From Rheinheimera sp. (GTDB taxonomy: Bacteria; Pseudomonadota; Gammaproteobacteria; Enterobacterales; Alteromonadaceae), in assembly GCF_030690345.1 (NCBI RefSeq), contig NZ_JAUYGV010000007.1, positions 62,001 through 126,000 on the forward strand: a DNA stretch of 64,000 nucleotides, read 5' to 3'. Both the position numbers and the translations under genes were made by a program. Of this stretch, positions 17,112 to 25,817 are shown one piece after another. Position 1 is the first letter of the stretch. Every line of letters starts with the position of its first letter. The notes below the pieces were generated by a model that did no database searches, had not been told where the DNA came from, and worked only from the letters and a program-made list of their open reading frames with translations.

Positions 17112-18184
17112 AGTTCAGCTCCTGCCACCCGCACTGTGTCGCCCGGCTGCACAAAGCCGGCGCCCTGGGTAATAATTTGGCTACGCTCAGGTAAACCACT
17201 GACCCTGGCGCCGTCGTTATCGGCCGTTAAAATTTGTACCGGATAAAACACTACTTGCTGCTGTTCATCCACCACAGATACGCCCAAATTACCGTTGCTG
17301 TCCAGGCTAAGCAATGCCGGTGACACCAGGTGCGCCAACACCGGCGTCAGTTGCACTTCCACAGTGGCGCTGGCACCGGCGATGCGCCAAAGCTGCGGGT
17401 TAGCTACGGTAACTTCAATATAAAAGCTGCGGGTGGCGGTATCGGCGGCATAACTGATAAAACTCAGCGTGCCGCTCAGCTCGCGGCCATCGAGCAAACG
17501 CAGCGTAACGTTTTGGCCTTCGCTTAACGCGGCAATATGTTGCTGCGGCACTTGTGCGGTCACTTTTAATTGATCAATTTGTACCAGCTGCATCAGCTCT
17601 GTGCCGGCTTGAATAAAATCACCCACCTCAATATGGCGCCGGTCTACCACGCCGGCAAAAGGTGCCGCCGGTTCTGTTTGGTTAACGGCCAATGCAGCAC
17701 TTTGCAGCTCGGCTTCGGCCTGGGCCAGTTCGCTTTCCAATCGCGTAAGTTCGGTGGCGGATAAAAATTGCGCTTTGCCCAACGCGCGGGCACTGTCCAG
17801 TTCGCTTTTACGCAGTTTAAGGTTGGCTTGTGCCTGCGCCAGCCTGGCGGTGCGACCTTCATCGGATAAACGCAGCAGCTTGTCACCAGGTTGCACGGTA
17901 TCGCCCTGTTGCTTTAACAGTGCTTTAACCGTGCCGGCTTGCTGCGATTTAATGCTGACACTGCGCCAGGGTAATACCTGGCCCTGGGCAATTTGCGTCA
18001 GCTGGTAAGGTGTGGCCTCAGACCAGCGGGTTTCTACCTGTGCCAACTGTGCTTCGGGTACTTGCTGCTCTGCCGGCGCCTCGTCTTTAGCGCTGTAGTT
18101 ATCGCCGCTGAACAGCCAAAACACCAGCATCAGGCTTAATATCACAGCAATAATTACAGGCGAGACAGCAATTTTTTTCAACAT
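17108..18184 (-). CDS. RND efflux membrane-fusion (periplasmic adaptor) protein
   Basis: A 358-residue HlyD/AcrA-type adaptor: N-terminal anchor helix (VIIAVILSLMLVFWLF), biotinyl-lipoyl-like half (SIKSQQAGTVKALLKQQGD), a helical hairpin rich in Ala/Gln/Leu (about 105-170), second lipoyl half (EPAAPFAGVVDRRHIEVGD) and beta-barrel domain. First gene of the MFP-RND-peptidase operon; AAGGA precedes the ATG. Confidence 0.93.
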   Translation of the reverse strand: MLKKIAVSPVIIAVILSLMLVFWLFSGDNYSAKDEAPAEQQVPEAQLAQVETRWSEATPYQLTQIAQGQVLPWRSVSIKSQQAGTVKALLKQQGDTVQPGDKLLRLSDEGRTARLAQAQANLKLRKSELDSARALGKAQFLSATELTRLESELAQAEAELQSAALAVNQTEPAAPFAGVVDRRHIEVGDFIQAGTELMQLVQIDQLKVTAQVPQQHIAALSEGQNVTLRLLDGRELSGTLSFISYAADTATRSFYIEVTVANPQLWRIAGASATVEVQLTPVLAHLVSPALLSLDSNGNLGVSVVDEQQQVVFYPVQILTADNDGARVSGLPERSQIITQGAGFVQPGDTVRVAGAEL

Positions 18185-18359
18185 AAAATATCCTTGGCGG
18201 CAAAAAGCGGCAGAGCGGGGTTAAGCGTAGCGTGAAATATACCTACAGGCATGAATGTCAGCAAGCTTGCAACTGTAAGCAAATATAGCCGGCTTAACAT
18301 TACACAATGTGAATCAGAGTTATGGGCTTACACAGTCTTTGTTGCGACACGAACCGATT

Positions 18360-18425
18360 TGCCCACGCCAACACGCCGTAAACCCATCCCTGGGGGCTCG
18401 ATTCGGCCATCCTGGCCTGCAACGG
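18360..18425. repeat. Double-palindrome intergenic repeat
   Basis: In the 296-base gap between the MFP gene and the chemotaxis gene, CCCATCCCTGGG (18383-18394) and GGCCATCCTGGCC (18405-18417) stand 10 bases apart after CACGCCGTAAA. Strings of this kind (CGCCGTxAACCCATCCxTGGGGGCTC with a second nucleotide palindrome) recur between genes in many gammaproteobacteria (from memory). The remainder of the gap shows no gene. Confidence 0.45.
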
Positions 18426-18480
18426 TTAGCTTAGGGCAATTCGATTCTCGTTCTGTGAAACAATATCTGTGCTGCGAAGA

Positions 18481-19698
18481 TTATGATTGGCTGCGGGCAA
18501 AGCGGCCCAGTTGTTGTTGAGTGCGGGCGGTGCCGCTGAGTAAGTCTTTCGCGGCTTGATCAATAGACGCCATCTGGCTGTAAGCGTCACTGGTTACCTG
18601 TTCAATAGCGCTTAAATGTTGATGAGTATGTTGATAACGCTGCTCCAGTTCCAGCACCGTTTTATTTATGTTCTGAATACCGTTTTTCGCCTGCTGCAGC
18701 TCCTGTTGCAACTGGCTGAACTCGCCGCTGGTATTGTCAATTTGTTGCTGCGCCTGCTGCGCTTGTTGGTTCAGGCTTTGTGATTCAGTGCGGGTTTCGC
18801 TTACCAGCTGCTCCATTTCATTTAAAAAGCCGGAAATTTGTTTGGTGGCATCATTTACCTTGGCGGCCAGGGTGCGCACTTCATCGGCCACTACGGCAAA
18901 ACCGCGGCCGGCATCACCGGCGCGGGCCGCTTCAATGGCGGCATTTAATGCCAGCAGGTTGGTTTGATCGGAAAAGGTTTCTACCATCACCAAAATTTGC
19001 CGCACATTTTCTGAGTTTTTATGCAGGCCATTAATGGTATGGCCAAAGCTGTCGAGCAATTTAACGATACCGGATAACTGGCCGCTTAACTGCTGCATCT
19101 GGCCGCTGGCCACTTTGGCTTTATCTACCGCCACGCCGGATACCTGGCTAACTTCGTCGCCGTGCTGCACTATGTCGGCTAAATACTGCAGTACCTGGTC
19201 GCTTTCGCCGCGAATTTGTCCGCTGCGCTGTTCAGTGTCTTGCAAATGGCTGCGGGTGCTTTTTACCGCTGAAGATACCTGCTCATTTACCTGATGGGTT
19301 TCGCGTGCCTGCTGGTGAATATCGCCCAGCAGCACACCCAACTGGCTGACAAACTGATTGTACTCCTCAGACAGGGTACGAAATTCATCAAAGGTAAAAG
19401 CCGGCAGGCGATGGTTTAAATCGGTGCCTTTGCGGTTGGTGTCGTGCAGCGCCGATACCAGCGCTTTTACCGGCCGCACTATTAAATAATGCATATAGCC
19501 GATGGTAAAGATAAAGGCGCCCATCCCCAGCAGCAACAGGGCCCACCAACTGCTGCTTGCTCCGTCTGCCGGATAGGCTAAGTACAGCGCCAGTAAAAAG
19601 AAAATAGCCAGAAAGCTGATATTACCGATAATTTTCCGGCTTAAACTGCCAAAAAAGGTGCGTTCAACAAACAGATAAACAGAGGTAAATCCAGTCAT
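18481..19698 (-). CDS. Methyl-accepting chemotaxis-type protein with no periplasmic sensor domain
   Basis: A 405-residue transducer. Two membrane helices (about 24-43 and 50-70) are joined by only a few residues, so no ligand-binding domain faces the periplasm. A HAMP-like segment follows ([13 protein letters not shown]) and then a long coiled coil with the receptor tip [32 protein letters not shown], given here by its key words [10 protein letters not shown] and [10 protein letters not shown]. The C-terminal end lacks an NWETF pentapeptide. It could sense the membrane or cytoplasm (inference). Single gene, facing away from the YeeE group. Confidence 0.92.
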   Translation of the reverse strand: MTGFTSVYLFVERTFFGSLSRKIIGNISFLAIFFLLALYLAYPADGASSSWWALLLLGMGAFIFTIGYMHYLIVRPVKALVSALHDTNRKGTDLNHRLPAFTFDEFRTLSEEYNQFVSQLGVLLGDIHQQARETHQVNEQVSSAVKSTRSHLQDTEQRSGQIRGESDQVLQYLADIVQHGDEVSQVSGVAVDKAKVASGQMQQLSGQLSGIVKLLDSFGHTINGLHKNSENVRQILVMVETFSDQTNLLALNAAIEAARAGDAGRGFAVVADEVRTLAAKVNDATKQISGFLNEMEQLVSETRTESQSLNQQAQQAQQQIDNTSGEFSQLQQELQQAKNGIQNINKTVLELEQRYQHTHQHLSAIEQVTSDAYSQMASIDQAAKDLLSGTARTQQQLGRFARSQS

Positions 19699-19806
19699 AA
19701 GCTCGCAAGTCCTGCCAGATTACAGTAAGTAAAATCAGCATAACATAGCATTCTGGCGGCGGCGACCTTAGCTGGCTGCAGCAAATTGATCTGGCGCAAG
19801 TGCCGG

Positions 19807-20214
19807 CTAAATGGGCAGCTTACGGCTGATAAACCAACCAGCGACCATAGCGGCAATAAAGGCCAGGGTACCGCTGCTGCCGGAGCTGATGGCGGCCAGC
19901 GCCGGGCCCGGGCAATAACCCACTAAGCCCCAGCCGGCACCGAATAACAGTGAGCCGATGACCAACGGCTTATCTAAATCTTTTTTGCCGGGCAAACTAA
20001 AATGCTCAGCAAACAGCGGTTTATCTTTTTTTACAAACAGCCAATACCCCGTGCTGTAAACCGCCAAAGCTGCCGCCATCACCAGCACTAAACTGGGATC
20101 CCAGTTGGCATTCAGCGTTAAAAAGCCCAGTACTTTGTTCGGGTCAATCATTTGTGAGTATGCAATACCGGCTGACATCAGTAACCCGGCAATAAAAGCA
20201 ATAATAATCGGCAT
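19807..20214 (-). CDS. YeeE/YedE half-transporter, PmpB-like
   Basis: A 135-residue membrane protein starting at ATG 20214 behind AAGGAGGC; the frame extends upstream but that part is antisense to nothing functional and overlaps the preceding gene. Four to five hydrophobic helices with GYCPGPALAAI, the Cys-containing motif of the second half of YeeE/TsuA thiosulfate transporters. Last gene of the TauE-rhodanese-PmpA-PmpB operon, 10 bases after PmpA. With PmpA it should make one complete sulfur-compound importer or exporter. Confidence 0.88.
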   Translation of the reverse strand: MPIIIAFIAGLLMSAGIAYSQMIDPNKVLGFLTLNANWDPSLVLVMAAALAVYSTGYWLFVKKDKPLFAEHFSLPGKKDLDKPLVIGSLLFGAGWGLVGYCPGPALAAISSGSSGTLAFIAAMVAGWFISRKLPI

Positions 20215-20224
20215 TACAGCCTCC

Positions 20225-20629
20225 TTAATGCAGCAAAGTGGCAACCAGCATGCCGCTAAACATAAACAGCACAGTGGCGGTGATCGAGCGCGGCGATAAG
20301 CGGCTGATACCGCAAATGCCGTGGCCGGAGGTGCAGCCGCTGCCCCAGCCGGTGCCGATGCCAACCAGTAAGCCGGCAACAATAACCTGCCAGTTCAGCT
20401 GCGGGGTGCTGTAGCTGAAATCACTGATAACGGCGCCAACCAGCAAGGGCCCGGCGATAATGCCGGCTACAAATGCTAAGCGCCAACTGCGGCCTTCCCG
20501 GGAGAACAGCGCGGCGCCGGCTATGCCGGATATACCGGCGATGCGGCCGGAAAACACAAATAATATCAGTGCGCCCAAGCCTATCAGGCTGCCGCCGATT
20601 AAGGCGGTAAACGGGGTGAAATTTTCCAC
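20225..20629 (-). CDS. YeeE/YedE half-transporter, PmpA-like
   Basis: A 134-residue membrane protein beginning at GTG 20629 (AGGAG 6 bases upstream). It carries [20 protein letters not shown], the cysteine motif of the first half of YeeE-type transporters, and about four hydrophobic helices. Split two-gene forms (PmpA/PmpB) are common next to rhodanese and persulfide-dioxygenase genes. Exact substrate (thiosulfate or another sulfane sulfur) is not shown by the sequence. Confidence 0.9.
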   Translation of the reverse strand: MENFTPFTALIGGSLIGLGALILFVFSGRIAGISGIAGAALFSREGRSWRLAFVAGIIAGPLLVGAVISDFSYSTPQLNWQVIVAGLLVGIGTGWGSGCTSGHGICGISRLSPRSITATVLFMFSGMLVATLLH

Positions 20630-20641
20630 AAACGTCTCCTG

Positions 20642-21043
20642 CTATTGTTTAACGGCTAAACCAGCGTCTAACCAGGCTTGCATACCACCGGCGACGGAAT
20701 ACACCTGGCTGAATCCCATGCGTTGCAATGATTCTGCTGCCAGGGCAGAGCGCGCGCCCGAGCGGCAAATTAAATACAGCGGGCTTTGTGCTAACTGCGC
20801 CAGTGCCATCTCCGGCGCGCAGCCGCTGGCCGCTACTTTCGGATGATTATGAATATTCATTTCCAGTACGCCGCGTGGGTAATTTACCGCGCCGGTTATA
20901 TGCTGCTGGGCAAATTCGGCCGGCTCGCGCACATCTACCAACAGGGTTTCAGCGTCGGCAGTTAGCGCTGCGTTAAGCTCATTGATACTGACTTCTTTAA
21001 TTACCGCTTTGGCCTGTGCCACTAACTGTTGTGCTGTTTTCAT
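20642..21043 (-). CDS. Rhodanese-domain protein
   Basis: A 133-residue single-domain rhodanese. LLVDVREPAEFAQQHITGA and the active-site loop LICRSGARSALAA, with the sulfur-accepting Cys, are intact; GGMQAWLDAG closes the domain. No signal peptide, so cytoplasmic sulfur transfer. Between TauE and PmpA, 12 and 22 bases from them, with AGGAGC before the ATG. Confidence 0.93.
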   Translation of the reverse strand: MKTAQQLVAQAKAVIKEVSINELNAALTADAETLLVDVREPAEFAQQHITGAVNYPRGVLEMNIHNHPKVAASGCAPEMALAQLAQSPLYLICRSGARSALAAESLQRMGFSQVYSVAGGMQAWLDAGLAVKQ

Positions 21044-21065
21044 CTGACGCTCCTGCCCGCTGAAA

Positions 21066-21815
21066 TTAAATAACAGATTGATAAATTACCACTACCGCCA
21101 TAATCACTAAAAACACCGCAAAGGCGCGCTGTAGCTGCTGCTTGGGTAAGCGCTTGCCAACGGCAGCACCAACATAGCTACCGGCAATACCGGCTACTAT
21201 CATCAGGCCTATAGTGCTCCAGTCAAATACGGCGCCTTCTGCGGCCATCACCCAATAGTATTTACCAAAACCTACAAAGGACTTCATCGCAATGATCACC
21301 AGGCTGGTCGCCACGCCGACCGGCATGGTTAAACCGCCCAGTAACACCAGCGCCGGTACTATTAAAAAGCCGCCACCCACGCCAACAAAACCGGTTATGG
21401 CACCCACAGCTAAGCCATCAATAACAATTTTTACCGGTTTAAACGCTTTACCGTTACCCAGCTCGCCAACCTTGCTGCGCCACATCATTACTGCCGCCAC
21501 CAGCATCAGCAGGGCGAAGACTAACAGCTGCCAACGCGCATCGACTAAGGTACCTAACCAGGCTCCGCCATAGGTGCCCAACATGCCGGGCACACCAAAC
21601 CACATCACATGACGCCAGCTGATTAAACGTTGTAAACCGTTACGCACCGAGCCGAATAAGCTGATGCCGGCTACAATTAGCAGCGATGATGCTATGGCCA
21701 GTTGCGGCGGCATATGCAGCAGATACAACAATACCGGCACGGTAAGTATAGAGCCACCGGAGCCAAATAACCCCAGGCTTAGGCCAATGACTAAGGCTCC
21801 CAGCAAAGCTAACAT
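21066..21815 (-). CDS. TauE/SafE-family sulfur-anion transporter
   Basis: A 249-residue polytopic protein, about eight helices, with the repeated GxGG motif of the family (GLFGSGGSILTVPVLLYL and GFVGVGGGFLIVPALVLL). TauE/SafE proteins export sulfite, sulfoacetate or related anions. First gene of the four-gene sulfur operon, divergent from the MBL hydrolase gene across a 115-base region with operator-like repeats. Substrate inferred from neighbours only. Confidence 0.9.
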   Translation of the reverse strand: MLALLGALVIGLSLGLFGSGGSILTVPVLLYLLHMPPQLAIASSLLIVAGISLFGSVRNGLQRLISWRHVMWFGVPGMLGTYGGAWLGTLVDARWQLLVFALLMLVAAVMMWRSKVGELGNGKAFKPVKIVIDGLAVGAITGFVGVGGGFLIVPALVLLGGLTMPVGVATSLVIIAMKSFVGFGKYYWVMAAEGAVFDWSTIGLMIVAGIAGSYVGAAVGKRLPKQQLQRAFAVFLVIMAVVVIYQSVI

Positions 21816-21842
21816 AATGACTTTACCTTATATAACATAATG

Positions 21843-21916
21843 GAATATGCTTATAACATGAATTGCATTCTAGAGTGGTTTTCGCTAAGCTGCAATCTAA
21901 ATTTAGCATATTCTAA
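21843..21916. promoter_or_regulatory. Paired operator-like sequences between divergent sulfur genes
   Basis: GAATATGC at 21843-21850 and its reverse complement GCATATTC at 21906-21913 lie near either gene. The second is inside a palindrome TTAG-CATATT-CTAA (21903-21916). The region is AT-rich and the two sites flank the likely promoters. BigR/SqrR/YgaV-type ArsR repressors control such operons and bind AT-rich palindromes; no such gene is in the window, so the regulator is an inference. Confidence 0.45.
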
Positions 21917-21930
21917 TTTACGAGGTGTGT

Positions 21931-22803
21931 ATGGCCGCTAACAAGCTGCATATCGAAATGTTTTTTGACCCTGACAGCTCAACCTTCAGCTATGTGGTGG
22001 CTGACAACAGCAGCGGTAGTGCTGCTGTTATCGACCCGGTGTTAAATTACGATGCGGCTGCTGGCAGTGTCAGCACAGCAGATGCAGATAAGATGCTGGC
22101 GTACATAGCGGCTAATAATCTTCGCGTGGAGTGGATTTTAGAAACTCATGCCCATGCTGATCATTTATCGGCGGCGCACTATCTGCATGCTAAAACCGGT
22201 GCGCCGGTGGCAATAGGCGAGGGCATTAAAAAGGTACAGCAAACTTTTAAGCTGGTATTTAACCTCGGTGATGATGAACTGCAGGCGAAGGGCGATTACT
22301 TCGACAAACTGTTTGCCGATAATGAAAGCTTCCGTATTGGCAACCTGACTGCGCAGGTGATTAATACACCGGGCCACACTAACGACAGTGTCAGTTACTT
22401 GATCGAAGGCAATTTATTTGTCGGTGATTCACTGTTTATGCCGGACGCCGGTACCGCGCGCTGCGATTTCCCGGGCGGTGATGCGCATATTCTGTATCGC
22501 TCCATTCAGCGTATTTATCAGCTACCGGACGCTACGCAAATTTATATGTGCCACGACTATCAGCCTAACGGTCGGCAGCTGAAATACCAAACCAGCGTAG
22601 CTGAGCAAAAAGCACAGAATATTCATGTTAACGCCGGCACGGCGGAGCAGGAGTTTGTACAAAAACGTGAAGCGCGCGATAAAACCCTCGCCGTACCGCG
22701 GTTAATTTACCCGTCAGTGCAGGTGAATATCCGCGCCGGCCAGTTACCTAAAGCCGAAAGCAATGGCGTGAGTTATATCAAGATCCCGTTAAAACAGCAC
22801 TGA
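21931..22803 (+). CDS. MBL-fold hydrolase, persulfide-dioxygenase type
   Basis: A 290-residue metallo-beta-lactamase-fold enzyme. Start ATG 21931 with GAGG 5 bases before; GTG 21925 overlaps that site. Metal ligands: ETHAHADHLSAAHYL (HxHxDH), the NTPGHTNDSVSYL His, and GDSLFMPDAGTARCD; MCHDYQPNG near the end carries the last His. This arrangement is that of ETHE1/Blh persulfide dioxygenases, which oxidise glutathione persulfide to sulfite. It is divergent from the transporter/rhodanese operon. Confidence 0.88.
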   Translation: MAANKLHIEMFFDPDSSTFSYVVADNSSGSAAVIDPVLNYDAAAGSVSTADADKMLAYIAANNLRVEWILETHAHADHLSAAHYLHAKTGAPVAIGEGIKKVQQTFKLVFNLGDDELQAKGDYFDKLFADNESFRIGNLTAQVINTPGHTNDSVSYLIEGNLFVGDSLFMPDAGTARCDFPGGDAHILYRSIQRIYQLPDATQIYMCHDYQPNGRQLKYQTSVAEQKAQNIHVNAGTAEQEFVQKREARDKTLAVPRLIYPSVQVNIRAGQLPKAESNGVSYIKIPLKQH

Positions 22804-22816
22804 ATTCAGCTTCAGA

Positions 22817-22848
22817 CGATCGGCTGACACTGACAGCCGATCGTTTTT
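22817..22848 (+). terminator. Rho-independent terminator after the MBL gene
   Basis: A 10-base stem CGATCGGCTG/CAGCCGATCG with a 7-base loop, followed by five T, 13 bases after the stop. Confidence 0.9.
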
Positions 22849-22899
22849 GCACTATAAACCGTACACCTGCACAACAATTAAGCAACGGGAAGCGTACGG

Positions 22900-23799
22900 A
22901 TGAAAAACAGAGCACAACAGCCCTCAACTCAGATACCAGAGCAAGCCTTTCAACTGTACGACAAATATGCCCACGGCATGCTCAGCCGGCGGGATTTTTT
23001 TACTGCTATGGCAGGTTTGGCGGTAAATGCGGCGCTGGCTACCACCTTTATTAACAGCATGCTGCCCAACTATGCGTTGGCGCAGCAGGTGTCCTTTAAC
23101 GATGCCGATATTGTTGCCAGCTATCAAAAATTCGCCGCGCCGCAGGGCCACGGCGAGGGCCGTGGCTATTTGGTGAAACCGAAAAATGCTGCCGCAGCCT
23201 TACCGGCGGTGCTGGTGATCCATGAAAACCGTGGCTTAAATCCGTATATCGAAGATGTGGCGCGTCGTCTTGCCAAGGCCGGTTTTATTGCTTTTGCACC
23301 CGATGCACTCTGGCCGTTGGGCGGCTACCCCGGCAATGATGATGAGGGCCGCGATATGCAGCGCAGCCTGGAGCCCGGCAAAATAGTGGCTGATTTTAAA
23401 GCGGCGGCAGTGTGGCTAAAGCAACTGGAAGGCAGCAGTGGTAAGCTGGGCGTCGTCGGTTTTTGTTTTGGTGGCGCCATGACCGGGCGTCTGGCGGCAG
23501 AGCTGCCAACTGTTGTGAATGCCGGGGTGCCGTTTTACGGCTCACCGCCACCGGCCGACGGTATTGCCAATATTACAGCGCCGCTACTGGTGCAACTGGG
23601 CGAGCTGGACCAGCGGGTAAATGCCATGTGGCCCGCAGCAGAAGCACTGTTTAAGCAGCACAAGCTGGACTACAAAATTGAAGTGTATCCCGCATCGCAT
23701 CATGGCTTTCATAACGACTCTACCGCGCGCTACAACAAAGACATGGCAGAACTGGCCTGGCAGCGCACGCTGGATTTTTTCCGTCAGCATCTGGTTTAA
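22900..23799 (+). CDS. Exported dienelactone-hydrolase-family protein
   Basis: A 299-residue alpha/beta hydrolase. A twin-arginine-like signal (LSRRDFFTAMAG then a hydrophobic run, ending YALAQ near residue 62) suggests Tat export. The catalytic set is visible: Cys in GFCFGGAMTG, Asp in GELDQRVN, His in SHHGFHND. The family splits dienelactone and related esters; closest style is the YghX group. Physiological substrate unknown. It is monocistronic or pairs with the next gene, 60 bases away. Confidence 0.9.
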   Translation: MKNRAQQPSTQIPEQAFQLYDKYAHGMLSRRDFFTAMAGLAVNAALATTFINSMLPNYALAQQVSFNDADIVASYQKFAAPQGHGEGRGYLVKPKNAAAALPAVLVIHENRGLNPYIEDVARRLAKAGFIAFAPDALWPLGGYPGNDDEGRDMQRSLEPGKIVADFKAAAVWLKQLEGSSGKLGVVGFCFGGAMTGRLAAELPTVVNAGVPFYGSPPPADGIANITAPLLVQLGELDQRVNAMWPAAEALFKQHKLDYKIEVYPASHHGFHNDSTARYNKDMAELAWQRTLDFFRQHLV

Positions 23800-23859
23800 C
23801 CCTTGTTTGCGCTAACTGCATTACGTACCCTGTAGCAGAACAACTATTAAGGGTACGGC

Positions 23860-24783
23860 ATGAGAATAGCGTTACTCGGGCTTGGTGATATTGCGCAAAA
23901 AGCCTACTTACCGGTTGTTACGGCCATGCCGGGCGTAACAACTGTGCTTTGCACCCGCCAACCAGCTTTGCTGCAACAGCTGATGCAGCAATACCGTATC
24001 AAAGAGGGCTACACTGAACTTTCGCAGTTAATTGCTGCCCGGCCCGATGCGGTGATGATCCACAGCAGCACCGACAGCCATTTCAGTATTGCAACACAAC
24101 TGCTTAATGCCGGTATTGCGGTATTTATTGATAAACCACTCAGTTATCAGCTGGCAGAGTGTGAGCAGTTACTTACCTTAGCAGAGCAGCGAAACCTGCT
24201 GTTATTTGCCGGCTTTAACCGCCGTTATGTGCCGTTGTATCAGCCGCCGCTGGCTGTATTACCTGTGCAGTTGCATTACCAGAAACACCGTTACAATTTG
24301 CCCGCGGATGTACGCACCTTTGTGTATGACGATTTTATTCACCTGCTTGATTTTGCTCATTACGCTACTGTGGTGCACAACAAGGGAAACTTCACGCCTG
24401 CGGTGTACGGCCAGTTTGATGATAGCCACTCTGGCATCAAACCGCTTGCTGCAGTGCAGGTAAACTGGCAATTGGGTAAAACTACCGTATCAGTGTCGAT
24501 GAACCGCCTGGCCGGCGCTAATATCGAACGGCTGGAATATTACAGCCACAACAGGCATTGGCAAATTGATAACCTTGTGCAGGGACATCTTGCTGAGGCA
24601 GGCCAGGTGCAGCAGTTGCCGCAGCACGACTGGCATAGCACCTTATACCGGCGCGGTTTTGTTAGCATGCTGGACGCTTTTATCAAGCAACTGGATACCG
24701 GCGGCACTAACAGTACTGAAAATAAGCGGGCGCTTAGCAGCCATCAGTTATGCGAATATGTTGTGCAGCAATTGCAGTGGTAA
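23860..24783 (+). CDS. Gfo/Idh/MocA-family oxidoreductase
   Basis: A 307-residue NAD(P)-dependent protein with an N-terminal Rossmann motif GLGDIAQKAYLPV, the DAVMIHSSTDSH region and VFIDKPLSYQLAECE, which holds the conserved EKP-like motif as DKP. The second half is the alpha/beta substrate domain. Substrates are often sugars or sugar-like alcohols; none can be assigned. AAGGGTACGGC precedes the ATG. Confidence 0.88.
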   Translation: MRIALLGLGDIAQKAYLPVVTAMPGVTTVLCTRQPALLQQLMQQYRIKEGYTELSQLIAARPDAVMIHSSTDSHFSIATQLLNAGIAVFIDKPLSYQLAECEQLLTLAEQRNLLLFAGFNRRYVPLYQPPLAVLPVQLHYQKHRYNLPADVRTFVYDDFIHLLDFAHYATVVHNKGNFTPAVYGQFDDSHSGIKPLAAVQVNWQLGKTTVSVSMNRLAGANIERLEYYSHNRHWQIDNLVQGHLAEAGQVQQLPQHDWHSTLYRRGFVSMLDAFIKQLDTGGTNSTENKRALSSHQLCEYVVQQLQW

Positions 24784-24819
24784 AAAAGGCCGGCCAGAAG
24801 GTTGGGGTTCTGACCGGCC
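24782..24819 (-). terminator. Hairpin with T-tract on the minus strand
   Basis: A 12-base stem with one mismatch (24788-24799 and 24808-24819, loop 8) starts just after the oxidoreductase stop. The A-run at 24782-24787 gives a T-tract on the minus strand; the plus strand has none. It may end antisense transcription or act as a weak plus-strand end. The rest of the gap to 25029 shows no gene. Confidence 0.5.
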
Positions 24820-25029
24820 GAATACCATCAAGGGTAACACGCAGACTGTATGCTATATAACAGCCGGCTTGTCAGTTTTGATGCAGCGCAATAATAGCGG
24901 CGTTAAGCTAACCAACCCAGCAACAAAATGTAAGGTTTTATAACTGCAGTAACAACTTACACCGCGCGGGTGTGTGCTGCGGCCTTAAGCTGGTAAACTG
25001 GCGCTTTGTAATAAGTTGTGGAGAGTGCG

Positions 25030-25713
25030 GTGCGTTACCAGTGGATTTTGTTTGATGCCGACGAAACTTTGTTTCATTTTGATGCCTTTGCCGGGCTGCA
25101 GTTAATGTTCTCCCGCCATGACTATGCGTTCGATAGCACGGAATACGATTATTACCAGTCCATCAATCTGCCGCTGTGGCAGCAGTACCAGCAGGGCGAA
25201 ATCAGCGCCAAACAGCTGCAGGTAAACCGTTTTACGCCCTGGGCGGCCAAATTGAATACCAGTGCTGCGGCGCTGAACAGCGCCTTTATGCTGGCAATGG
25301 CCGATATCTGTACACCACTGCCCGGTGCCACTGAGCTGATAACTGCGTTAAAAGGCCGTGCTAAGTTGGGTATTATTACCAATGGTTTTACTGAGTTGCA
25401 GCAAATCCGCCTGGAGCGCACCGGTTTTGCCGAAGTATTTTCGCCGCTGGTGATTTCAGAGCAGGTAGGCGTAGCCAAACCGCATATTGATATTTTTAAC
25501 CATGCTTTTGCGCTGATGGACCATCCACCGAAGCAGCAGATTTTAATGGTCGGCGACAACCCGCATGCCGATATTCAGGGCGGCATTAACGCCGGTATCG
25601 ACACCTGCTGGCTAAACCGCCATGGCGCTGCACGGCCACAAGGTATAACACCACATAAAGAAGTGAACTCTTTGGCGCAGTTACAGCAATGGTTATTCAG
25701 CGGGCAGTTTTAG
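25030..25713 (+). CDS. yjjG: Pyrimidine 5'-nucleotidase YjjG (HAD family)
   Basis: A 227-residue HAD phosphatase starting at GTG 25030, 5 bases after GGAGA; a GTG 12 bases upstream overlaps that site. Motif I is LFDADETLFHFD, motif II IITNGFTELQQ, motif III VGVAKPHIDIF and motif IV VGDNPHADIQGG. The whole protein follows the E. coli YjjG pattern (ICTPLPGA, LERTGF, CWLN). It removes phosphate from non-canonical dUMP/dTMP-type nucleotides. Confidence 0.93.
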   Translation: MRYQWILFDADETLFHFDAFAGLQLMFSRHDYAFDSTEYDYYQSINLPLWQQYQQGEISAKQLQVNRFTPWAAKLNTSAAALNSAFMLAMADICTPLPGATELITALKGRAKLGIITNGFTELQQIRLERTGFAEVFSPLVISEQVGVAKPHIDIFNHAFALMDHPPKQQILMVGDNPHADIQGGINAGIDTCWLNRHGAARPQGITPHKEVNSLAQLQQWLFSGQF

Positions 25714-25817
25714 TGATACCAACACATGCTGCGCCTATAGTGTTGAGTAATGACAGAACTGCATAGCGTTGCAGGATCCGATATTATGGTGCTCTAGATG
25801 TCATCAGAATAAGCACC

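Noticed and set aside
18251..18520. 89-residue plus-strand ORF in the gap before the chemotaxis gene
   Set aside because: Runs through the palindromic repeat, overlaps the end of the chemotaxis gene antisense and has no protein family look.
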